Assembly: GCA_032229885.1 (NCBI GenBank)
Contig: JAVYAJ010000233.1
Span: 1-13,300, forward strand
Source: Anammoximicrobium sp032229885
GTDB lineage: Bacteria; Planctomycetota; Planctomycetia; Pirellulales; Pirellulaceae
DNA: 13,300 nt
Direction of reading: 5' to 3'
How positions within the stretch are numbered: position 1 is the stretch's first letter; the number at the start of each line of letters is the position of its first letter. The notes below the pieces were generated by a model, which ran no database searches, was not told the DNA's origin, and was given only the letters and a program-made list of their open reading frames with translations. Made by a program: the position numbers and the translations under genes. Positions 1 to 6,257 of the stretch are shown piece after piece.

Positions 1-11
1 GCAACAGTCAT

Positions 12-53
12 CCCACCCCAATCCCACCTAACCCATTCCCGTGCCACTAACCC
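12..53 (-). other. G-quadruplex candidate downstream of the sulfur operon
   Basis: On the minus strand six runs of three or four G (at 53-51, 40-38, 34-32, 25-23, 19-16 and 14-12) are separated by short loops. The inner five have loops of 3, 6, 3 and 1 bases and so meet the usual G3+N1-7 rule. The plus strand here is correspondingly C-rich and nearly G-free. The run would be in the RNA if cysH-operon transcription reads through. Confidence 0.5.
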
Positions 54-57
54 ACAA

Positions 58-70
58 GTGTACTGTACAC
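58..70. promoter_or_regulatory. Palindrome GTGTAC-T-GTACAC
   Basis: A perfect 6-base dyad around one central base, followed by a further TGTAC at 76-80. It could be a protein-binding site for a neighbouring gene outside the window. No partner or regulon can be named. Confidence 0.3.
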
Positions 71-83
71 ACCACTGTACAAG

Positions 84-104
84 ATGCGCGCACCGTGTGC
101 GCAT
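84..104 (-). terminator. Hairpin just after the cysH-Rrf2 operon
   Basis: ATGCGCGCAC (84-93) and GTGTGCGCAT (95-104) are 10-base arms with one G/T-type mismatch, 16 bases beyond the Rrf2 stop. No T-run follows on the minus strand, so it may be a terminator-like or protective 3' hairpin, or part of the adjoining repeat. Confidence 0.4.
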
Positions 105-123
105 GATACGAACTAAGACTCTA
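101..123 (-). repeat. Left copy of a 23-base exact inverted repeat
   Basis: Bases 101-123 are the exact reverse complement of 13278-13300. The identity stops sharply on the inner side (base 124 differs). The copy includes the TAG stop codon of the Rrf2 gene (121-123) and the outer four bases of the hairpin at 84-104. The outer limit is unknown because the partner is cut by the window end. Confidence 0.9.
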
Positions 124-549
124 GATGTAAAACATGTGTTCCGCTGGCTCGCGAACCTCAGCGACCAGATCCGCAAAGCTGGTCGAGTCGAGCAGTCGGC
201 GGTGCAGGCTCGTCGCGCGGCGCCAGACCGTTCTTAACGCACGGGCCGGCGGCGTGGCGTCGCACGGGTTTGCCGTGGTCTCGAGAGGCGACTCGCCCAC
301 TGCAACCATGACTTCGCCTAACGTGACGTCCTCAGGATCCCGCCTCAGACGATAACCGCCCGAGGCGCCCCGCGTGCTCGTCACCACGCCAGCCGTCTTC
401 AACTGCAACAGGATCTGCGTGAGAAAGGCCGCTGGAATGTCGTGCGCGGCGGCGATCTCGCGGACTCGAGTCGGTCGGCCCGACTCGTGACGCAACGCCA
501 ACTCGAGCACTGCCAGGCATGCGTATTGGGTGCGAGCCGAGACACTCAT
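121..549 (-). CDS. Rrf2-family winged-helix transcriptional regulator
   Basis: A 142-residue protein of the usual Rrf2 length. The N-terminal half reads as a winged helix: S-A-R-T-Q-Y-A at residues 4-10, a recognition-helix region around residues 34-52 (H-D-I-P-A-A-F-L-T-Q-I-L) and the family wing R-G-A-S-G-G-Y-R-L at 60-68. IscR and NsrR carry three cysteines in the loop at about 90-105. Here that loop holds only Cys96 (the only other Cys is Cys11), so an Fe-S cluster of that type is unlikely. A cluster-free, CymR-like sensing mode fits better. The start overlaps the cysH stop in a 4-base ATGA, so translation is probably coupled. Placement directly after cysH implies control of sulfur assimilation, including its own operon; that is inference. 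The end M-F-Y-I-stop looks natural rather than truncated. Family call is firm; the ligand is unknown. Confidence 0.9.
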   Translation of the reverse strand: MSVSARTQYACLAVLELALRHESGRPTRVREIAAAHDIPAAFLTQILLQLKTAGVVTSTRGASGGYRLRRDPEDVTLGEVMVAVGESPLETTANPCDATPPARALRTVWRRATSLHRRLLDSTSFADLVAEVREPAEHMFYI

Positions 550-1391
550 TTGCCGTCATCCAACGTATGCAATCCACACTCGGTCTTGGCAAAGCCGCTC
601 CATCTCCCTGCCCGTTCGTCCTCTCCGAACATCACGGGACGCGTGCAAGGCCAACAGCCAATGCTCGTATAGCCCTTGTCATGCAAAGGATTGTAAGGGA
701 TATCGTGGTCGGTAATCATCTTCCATACGTCTTTTTTGGTCCAGTTCGCCAGAGGGCTGACCTTGACCAATCCAAACTTTCGATCCCAGCCGACGATCGC
801 AGCCTGGGCTCGGTCCTCGCTCTGATCGCGCCGAATGCCACTGGCCCAGGCGTGCATCCCATGGATCGCTTTGTACAACACGCTGATTTTGCGATCCGCG
901 CAACATTGATCCGGGCGTCGGTTGTACAGCGGGCCTCCGTGTAGCCGTTCGTACTGCTCGACGGTCAACTCCGGTCGCTTGAACTCGACTTCGATGCCGT
1001 ACCGTTGCCTGACCTTTTCGCGCATCTCGATCGTTTCCGGAAACTGGTAACCGGTGTCAAGATTGAAAATTGGAGTGTCCGGGGCAATTTCCGCAAGCAT
1101 GTGCAGAATCACCATCCCTTCCGGACCAAACGCCGTGGCCATGGTGAACCGCGGCGAAAACCGCGCGACCGCCCAGCGGAGGATCGACTGGGGCGTGGCC
1201 GTCTCAAGCCGGTCGCTGTGTTGCCGCAATTCGTCGAGCAACTCGGGCGTCGGCTTCAAACCCGAGGCCTCGGCTGACGACGAATCATTTTGCTTGTGAT
1301 CGACCGAGCTTGGCGACATATCGACCGCACTGGGCTGATCTGTCTCTGAAGGCGTAGTCTGTTGGTCACCCAAGGGCCAAATTCTGAGCAT
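546..1391 (-). CDS. cysH: Adenylyl-sulfate (APS) reductase, [4Fe-4S] type, CysH family
   Basis: A 281-residue thioredoxin-dependent sulfonucleotide reductase, cytoplasmic, reducing APS (or PAPS) to sulfite in assimilatory sulfate reduction. Visible landmarks are the nucleotide-binding stretch T-A-F-G-P-E-G (residues 86-92), L-D-T-G-Y-Q-F-P-E-T (111-120), R-R-P-D-Q-C-C (158-164), the G-I-R-R-D-Q-S loop (185-191), G-C-W-P-C (245-249) and the C-terminal E-C-G-L-H (271-275). Cys163/164 with Cys246/249 form the CC-X81-CXXC pattern that binds a [4Fe-4S] cluster in APS reductases; it is absent from the E. coli-type PAPS enzyme. Cys272 is the expected catalytic cysteine. The first 45 or so residues are Ser/Asp/Glu-rich and unconserved, so Met25 (base 1319) is an alternative start; neither start has a clear ribosome site. 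It is the first gene of an operon with the Rrf2 regulator. No sulfurylase or sulfite reductase gene is in view. Confidence 0.95.
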   Translation of the reverse strand: MLRIWPLGDQQTTPSETDQPSAVDMSPSSVDHKQNDSSSAEASGLKPTPELLDELRQHSDRLETATPQSILRWAVARFSPRFTMATAFGPEGMVILHMLAEIAPDTPIFNLDTGYQFPETIEMREKVRQRYGIEVEFKRPELTVEQYERLHGGPLYNRRPDQCCADRKISVLYKAIHGMHAWASGIRRDQSEDRAQAAIVGWDRKFGLVKVSPLANWTKKDVWKMITDHDIPYNPLHDKGYTSIGCWPCTRPVMFGEDERAGRWSGFAKTECGLHTLDDGK

Positions 1392-1427
1392 ATTTCGGCA
1401 CGTGTCCTGGAATAAATCTCTATCGGG

Positions 1428-1453
1428 GGAACCAGTTCCGGCGGAACGCCGCC
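1428..1453. promoter_or_regulatory. Two short dyads in the cysH leader
   Basis: GGAAC-CA-GTTCC (1428-1439) is followed by GGCG-GAA-CGCC (1440-1450, then GCC). Both fall between the proposed cysH transcription start and its ATG, so they could fold in the leader RNA or act as a protein site. The arms are short (5 and 4 bases), so this is weak. I see no match to a known riboswitch. Confidence 0.25.
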
Positions 1454-1485
1454 ATCACGATCGTCGCGAAAATGCGATCGCGAAA

Positions 1486-1514
1486 AATATATCAATGTCG
1501 ATCAACATGGTCAA
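1486..1514 (-). promoter_or_regulatory. Putative cysH promoter with TTGA direct repeats
   Basis: On the minus strand TTGACC (1514-1509) and TATATT (1491-1486) are separated by exactly 17 bases, a good sigma70-like match. It predicts a start near 1479 and a leader of about 90 bases before the cysH ATG. The -35 region carries GTTGA twice, nine bases apart (GTTGACCATGTTGA), then a third related CATTGA. Repeats overlapping a -35 box are a plausible operator, perhaps for the Rrf2 protein encoded in this operon. The operator idea is inference. Confidence 0.5.
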
Positions 1515-1909
1515 CAATGAAATGCTGGCCGCAATCGCGACAGCGCGTCAGATCGCGCGTGCTGCGTCCGATCGTAGGATGGTCGTCTGGGTGGTGCGCC
1601 CCGGGAACTCGCAATGGCTGGGCAGCCCAGCGTGATGTCACCACCAAATGTTGGGGCAACCCCGATTATAGACGGTGACAAGTCCTTGCTCTGTCGAGTG
1701 TGACGACCCGAAAATTATGATTGGACAACGCACTAGGACGGCAGCGGATGAGGAATGCCCCACACACGAGAAATGGGCGGGATCCGCGATTTGACAGCAA
1801 GTTACGATATGTCTCGACTGGGGGTGTCGCAATCCGTGGAACTGTCACTGTTAAGAAAACGTCCACAGGTGTCAAAGTGAGATGCGCACATCTCTACGAG
1901 ATTTGTGCC

Positions 1910-1937
1910 TTGCGCTGTAAAATACGCGCAGTATAGT
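1910..1937 (+). promoter_or_regulatory. Candidate promoter of the surface-protein gene
   Basis: TTGCGC (1910-1915) and TATAGT (1932-1937) are 16 bases apart. The -10 box is good; the -35 box matches only its first three bases. Transcription from here would begin near 1944. That would leave the in-frame GTG at 1905 outside the transcript and supports the start at 2043, with a leader of about 100 bases. Confidence 0.3.
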
Positions 1938-2027
1938 TTTAGACGATTCGTTAACGTGTTTTCTGACGCCGTGCGTCCAGTCTTGTGGATCGCGGCTTGG
2001 GACTCGCGAATTCGTGACATGTTTCAC

Positions 2028-2034
2028 GGGAGGG
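2028..2034 (+). promoter_or_regulatory. Strong ribosome binding site deciding the GTG start at 2043
   Basis: GGGAGGG ends eight bases before an in-frame GTG. The upstream in-frame candidates, GTG at 1905 and ATG at 2019, have no purine-rich site in front of them. This site therefore sets the start of the large surface protein. Confidence 0.65.
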
Positions 2035-2042
2035 ATAGAACT

Positions 2043-5000
2043 GTGGCTGGTCTGACAATATCCGCGAGCAAGAGGCGCTCCCGAGCGGTTCAATGGCTGT
2101 CGAGCTTGGCACGGCCCAGCCGGGCGAGACCGGGAGCGAGACCGTCAGACCGAAAAATTGTCTTTGAATCGCTAGAACGGCGAGATCTGTTGAGTGCTGA
2201 TGCCAGCTGGTTCGACTCTGCCTGGGGTAATGGCCTATCGAGCGATCTGGTGCGGGGGGGCGAGGGCGAACTGACGAGCACTGACATCGTCCGGTACCGT
2301 CTGGCGCTGACCGACACTCTGAATCAGCCGTTGCCGACCGACGCGTCGGGAAACCCGATCGTCACGATAGGACAGACTGTGCGGCTGCACGGCTACAGCC
2401 AGGATACTCGCTACGTGACGCCGGTGGGAGGCAATCCGATTTTCGTAGGCAAAGGCGTCTACGCTAGTTATATGGATGTCTTTTACACCAATGCGGATTT
2501 GATTTCGGTCCGCACGGGCGAGACTCAATTGCTCCAGTTCGTGCCGGACGATCCGTCCTCCGGTCAAACGACGCCGCCACCGATCTCCGGTTCTTTCAAA
2601 CTCACTTTCGACATCCGCACGACGGCGCCGATCACGTACAGCCCGATCATCGAGGAATTGGCCATTGCTGTACAGGACGCCTTGGAAGCCCTGCCGAACA
2701 TCGGGCGCGGAAATGTCCACGTTTCGGGGGACGTCCTGCAACCCGAGTCGCTGCGGGTACAGTTCGTGAACAATCTGGCGCAGCGCGATCTTCCGGAGAT
2801 CACGATTGACAGTTCGGGGATGGTCAATTGCAAATCCGCCGACATCTCCGAACTCTACCCGGCGGACCCGTCCAGCCCTGGCGCGTTTCGCAGCGCGTTT
2901 ACCCCGGTCTATCCGTTCATCAACGGACTGCGGGTCGTGGACAAAGATCCCGAACCTGGCCAGCCGTCCGGAGGGAAATCGTTCGGAGGGATCGGCACAT
3001 TTTCGGACGAACAGCAGCCGCCGCCGGCGAGCGTCGCGAAAGCGGAACGCGAGTTTTTCTACGTGGATCTCCGAGCGGACGCGGCGGGACAGGTCGCTTT
3101 TTCCGGCAATCCCTCCAATTATGACGAGTCGCAGTTCGCGGGGACGGAGACGCTCGTGTTTCCGACGAACGCCTCGAACCCCGAATTCGTCGTCGAGCCG
3201 CAGTACCAGGGCTTTGTCCAAGATCTCGACAATCCGCTGACGCTGACGATTTTGCCGCGGAACGTGTTCGTCGTGAACTCGCTCGGCGACGCGCCCGACG
3301 CGAACCCTGGCGACGGGACCTGTGCTACGGCCAGCGGTGTCTGTACGCTGCGAGCCGCGATCCAAACGGCCAACGCCACGCCAAACCTGGGCGGCGTACC
3401 CGATTTGATCACGTTCGATCTCCCCGGACCTGGGCCGTACAAAATCCAGCCGACATCGCAATTGCCGACGATCACCCAGCCGGTTGTGATCGACGGGACG
3501 ACCCAGCCCGGCTATAAGGGCACGCCTCTGATCGAACTCGACGGCGCAGCAGCCGGGTCCGCTGCCACGGGCATTCGGATCACCGCGGGCGGCAGCACGA
3601 TCCGCGGTCTGGTCGTGAATCGTTTCAAAGGCTGGGGCGTGTCCATCGAAACGCTTGGCGGCAACGCGCTGGTCGGAAATTATATTGGGACCGATCCGAC
3701 GGGCATGCAGGATCGCGGGAACGAGTCGAACGGGGTCTTTATCAACAGCGGCAACAACACGATCGGCGGCGCGTTCGCCGAAGACGGCAATCTGATTTCG
3801 GGCAACGACGCGCGTGGGATTTATCTCGTTGGCGCCGGCGCCAAGAACAACCGGGTGTTGGGGAATCGGATCGGAACCAACGCCTTGGGAACCGCCGCGC
3901 TGCCCAACAGCATGTACGGCGTATGGATCGCATCGGCCGACAACCAGATCGGAGGCGCTCGGCCGGGCGAGGGCAACCTGATTTCCGGTAACGCCAGCGG
4001 CGGTGTGTTGGTCGTAGGGCCGGACGCCTCGGGCAACGTGATCGAAGGAAACAAAATCGGTACGAACTCAGCGGGGGCGGCCAAGCTGGCCAACACAGGC
4101 GCCGGGATTTTGCTGTCCGGCGCGCCGAACAACAGGGTCGGAGGAACGATACAAGGCGCCGGGAACCTAGTGTCGGGAAACGCTCGGCAAGGCATCTACG
4201 TGCTGGGCAGCACTGGGCGGGACAACACGATTCTGGGCAACCGGGTGGGGACCAACGCCGATGGCACGGCGGCGGTGGGGAACACCGAGCACGGCGTCTA
4301 CGTGACGGCCGCGAACACGCGTATCGGCGGCGCGTTGGCGGGCGAAGGAAATCTCATTTCGGGCAATGGCCTCGCGGGCGTGGCCGTCTTCTTTTCCGCA
4401 GCCACCGGCAACTCGATCCAGGGCAACCGGATCGGCACAAATGCGGATGGTACGGCGGCGATCGGCAATGGCGCCTACGGCGTGGACTTGCGCCTGTCCG
4501 GTTTGTCTCTGGTTGGCGGCACTTCGGCGGCGGCCGGCAATGTGATCTCGGGGAACGGCGGGGCGGGAGTGCTGATCGCGGGCGACACCGCGAAGAACAA
4601 TTCACTCCAGAACAATCGGATCGGAACGAACGCCAGCGGCACGGCGAGCGTGGGGAATCAAGGGACGGGCGTGTTTCTCACGTCCAAAGCGTCGAACAAC
4701 GTGATCGGCGGAGCGGGGACCGGAAATGTGATCTCAGGGAACACCGGTCGGGGCATCTATATCCTGGGCGACGAAACCAAGAACAACACGATCCAGGGGA
4801 ATCGGATCGGAACGAACGCCGCGGGAACGGCGGCCGTGCCCAACGGACTTTATGGCGTGTGGATCGCCGCCAAGGACAATGTGGTGGGCGGCGCCGCGGC
4901 GGGACAGGGCAATGTGATTTCTGGGAATACGTCGGGCGGGGTCTATGTGAGCTGGCCTTGGTCCGGTTCGGCCGGCAGTGGCAATCGATTCCAAAGCAAC

Positions 5001-6029
5001 AAGATCGGGGTCGGCGCCACGGGTGGAGCGCTGGGCAACCAGGGGGCAGGCGTGCTGGTCACGACGGGCGCCACAAACAACACCGTGGGCGGCGCGGGGG
5101 TCGGCAACGAAATTGCGTACAACACCCGGCAGGGCGTGTACGTGATCGGGCAGAACAGCACCGGGAACGCACTCACGCAGAACTCGATCCATGACAACGG
5201 CGGTGCGGCCGACCTGGGAATCGACCTGTCGCCGTATGGCAGAAACGCCAACGACGCGGACGATCTGGATTACGGACCGAATCGCTTGCAGAATTATCCG
5301 GAGATGAGCGCCGCCGTGCTAAATGGCGGCAATTTAAGCATCACCTACGCCGTTCCCTCGTCCGTGGACGCCGCGGCATACCCCTTGACCGTCGAATTCT
5401 TCGTGGCGGATGCCAACGCGCAGGAGGGACAGACATACCTCGGGCAGCACAGCTACGCGTCTCCGGGCACGAAGACGGCCGTTCTCGCGCAGTGCTGCAT
5501 CGCGGTCGGCGCTAGGGTGGTGGCAACCGCGACGGACAAAAACGGCAACACCTCGGAATTTTCCACCAGTATCCAGGTGACGGCGGCTGTCCAAGCTCCG
5601 CCGCTGGTCGGCGGCGACGGTTCCGTCATCGGACTGGATGCCGAGCGGCTGGCTTTGGTCGTTCCACAGGCCATCGACGCTTGGGAGTCGGCCGGCTTGG
5701 ACGCGGCTCGCGTTTCCGTGCTGCAGTCGCTGACGTTCGAGATTGTCGATTTGCCGGAAAGCTATCTAGGGCTGGCCGCGTCGGACCGGATTGTCTTGGA
5801 CGCCACCGCAGCCGGATTCGGCTGGCATACGGACGGCGGCTTGGATACCCCGCCGCCCGTGTCGCAGGTCGACCTTCTGACTGTCGTGATCCACGAGATG
5901 GGGCATATTCTCGGCCTGGTGGACGCGGATCATGACGACGGTCTGATGGGCGGCGTTCTACGGGCGGGCGTCCGGCATTTGCCGACTGCTGACGAAATCG
6001 ACCAAGTCCTGGCCATCGACGCATGGTAA
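2043..6029 (+). CDS. Giant LEPR-XLL surface protein: CSLREA-like segment, beta-helix repeats, metzincin-like C-terminus
   Basis: With the GTG start the product is 1328 residues. A basic N-terminus (K-R-R-S-R) leads to F-E-S-L-E-R-R-D-L-L-S-A-D (41-53), a LEPR-XLL-type motif typical of planctomycete exported proteins; no classical hydrophobic signal is visible. Residues 54-405 are unassigned. F-V-V-N-S-L-G-D (409-416) and C-T-L-R-A-A-I-Q-T-A-N-A (434-445) resemble the CSLREA segment. Residues about 480-1075 form a right-handed parallel beta-helix of Gly/Asn-rich rungs with eight I-G-T-N-type repeats. A T-A-T-D-K-N-G-N-T-S-E-F-S stretch follows. The C-terminus has H-E-M-G-H-I-L-G-L-V-D (1284-1294) and then G-L-M-G-G, matching a metzincin HExxHxxGxxD zinc site and Met-turn. 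No dockerin, PEP-CTERM or other anchor is seen. It is probably a secreted or cell-surface protein; whether the protease-like domain is active and what it acts on is unknown. Confidence 0.85.
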   Translation: MAGLTISASKRRSRAVQWLSSLARPSRARPGARPSDRKIVFESLERRDLLSADASWFDSAWGNGLSSDLVRGGEGELTSTDIVRYRLALTDTLNQPLPTDASGNPIVTIGQTVRLHGYSQDTRYVTPVGGNPIFVGKGVYASYMDVFYTNADLISVRTGETQLLQFVPDDPSSGQTTPPPISGSFKLTFDIRTTAPITYSPIIEELAIAVQDALEALPNIGRGNVHVSGDVLQPESLRVQFVNNLAQRDLPEITIDSSGMVNCKSADISELYPADPSSPGAFRSAFTPVYPFINGLRVVDKDPEPGQPSGGKSFGGIGTFSDEQQPPPASVAKAEREFFYVDLRADAAGQVAFSGNPSNYDESQFAGTETLVFPTNASNPEFVVEPQYQGFVQDLDNPLTLTILPRNVFVVNSLGDAPDANPGDGTCATASGVCTLRAAIQTANATPNLGGVPDLITFDLPGPGPYKIQPTSQLPTITQPVVIDGTTQPGYKGTPLIELDGAAAGSAATGIRITAGGSTIRGLVVNRFKGWGVSIETLGGNALVGNYIGTDPTGMQDRGNESNGVFINSGNNTIGGAFAEDGNLISGNDARGIYLVGAGAKNNRVLGNRIGTNALGTAALPNSMYGVWIASADNQIGGARPGEGNLISGNASGGVLVVGPDASGNVIEGNKIGTNSAGAAKLANTGAGILLSGAPNNRVGGTIQGAGNLVSGNARQGIYVLGSTGRDNTILGNRVGTNADGTAAVGNTEHGVYVTAANTRIGGALAGEGNLISGNGLAGVAVFFSAATGNSIQGNRIGTNADGTAAIGNGAYGVDLRLSGLSLVGGTSAAAGNVISGNGGAGVLIAGDTAKNNSLQNNRIGTNASGTASVGNQGTGVFLTSKASNNVIGGAGTGNVISGNTGRGIYILGDETKNNTIQGNRIGTNAAGTAAVPNGLYGVWIAAKDNVVGGAAAGQGNVISGNTSGGVYVSWPWSGSAGSGNRFQSNKIGVGATGGALGNQGAGVLVTTGATNNTVGGAGVGNEIAYNTRQGVYVIGQNSTGNALTQNSIHDNGGAADLGIDLSPYGRNANDADDLDYGPNRLQNYPEMSAAVLNGGNLSITYAVPSSVDAAAYPLTVEFFVADANAQEGQTYLGQHSYASPGTKTAVLAQCCIAVGARVVATATDKNGNTSEFSTSIQVTAAVQAPPLVGGDGSVIGLDAERLALVVPQAIDAWESAGLDAARVSVLQSLTFEIVDLPESYLGLAASDRIVLDATAAGFGWHTDGGLDTPPPVSQVDLLTVVIHEMGHILGLVDADHDDGLMGGVLRAGVRHLPTADEIDQVLAIDAW
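3684..5189 (+). repeat. Eight in-frame tandem beta-helix repeats, about 186 bases each
   Basis: The I/V-G-T-N-x-x-G-T-A-x-x-x-N element begins at 3684, 3870, 4056, 4245, 4431, 4620, 4806 and, degenerate (I-G-V-G-A-T-G), 5004. The spacings are 62, 62, 63, 62, 63, 62 and 66 codons. Each unit also carries 'G-N-x-I-S-G-N' and 'I-G-G-A' turns, suggesting about three helix rungs per unit. The first and last units are the most diverged. The pattern points to growth by internal duplication followed by drift. Confidence 0.85.
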
Positions 6030-6045
6030 GCTTCATGATGTTCAT

Positions 6046-6065
6046 CCGCCGGCCGTCGCCGGCGG
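6046..6065 (+). terminator. Strong hairpin after the surface-protein gene
   Basis: CCGCCGGC-CGTC-GCCGGCGG is a perfect 8-base-pair GC stem with a 4-base loop, starting 16 bases after the TAA at 6029. No T-run follows, so it is a possible terminator or 3'-end-stabilising hairpin rather than a classical intrinsic terminator. A second hairpin, CGGCGC-ACC-GCGCCG, lies at 6112-6126. Confidence 0.4.
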
Positions 6066-6257
6066 AAGTCCATTCCGTGCCGAAGCCACGATAAACTCTC
6101 GATTCGATTCGCGGCGCACCGCGCCGAGTTTCGCGAGCGCGAGGTCCGGCCCGCGAACCGGCGAGTCGGACGTGTCACCACGTTCGGGCGCGGTGGTACA
6201 CCTACTAGTCACGCAGATGGGGCGCAGGATGCGAGACGCTTTGCCTACGGTTCGACC

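Larger units (their letters stand above)
1392..2042. other. Divergent intergenic region between cysH and the surface-protein gene
   Basis: This 651-base stretch has no open frame with a convincing start or composition. It holds the cysH promoter and leader dyads, TCGCGAAAA twice 15 bases apart (1464 and 1479), and a minus-strand TATAAT (1670-1665) preceded by CCGTC. Around that box is a 7-base dyad, TGTCACC (1636-1642) and GGTGACA (1674-1680). Further right are a GAGATG-CGCA-CATCTC hairpin (1879-1894) and a candidate promoter for the downstream gene at 1910-1937. The segment 1690-1870 shows nothing I can assign. Confidence 0.6.

Noticed and set aside
1..123. Coding continuation leftward of the repeat (open frame on the minus strand from the repeat to base 1)
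   Set aside because: About 40 codons without a stop, but the composition is Trp/Gly-rich from the G-runs and resembles no protein; no ribosome site or start is supported.
1391..1480. SAM or other sulfur riboswitch in the cysH leader
   Set aside because: Only two short dyads are visible and the leader is about 90 bases; I could not match any known riboswitch core.
1402..1635. 77-codon plus-strand frame in the divergent region
   Set aside because: It runs through the cysH promoter and leader, has a GTG start without a ribosome site, and resembles no family.
1905..2042. Longer N-terminus of the surface protein from GTG 1905 or ATG 2019
   Set aside because: No ribosome site at either start, and the candidate promoter box at 1932 lies downstream of 1905; GTG 2043 has a strong site.
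2235..3461. 408-residue open frame on the minus strand inside the surface-protein gene
   Set aside because: Arg-rich antisense frame typical of high-GC coding DNA; no recognisable motif, and the plus strand is clearly coding.
3684..5189. CRISPR-like array
   Set aside because: The regular repeats are in-frame protein repeats of 186 bases with diverged sequence, not short identical repeats with unique spacers.
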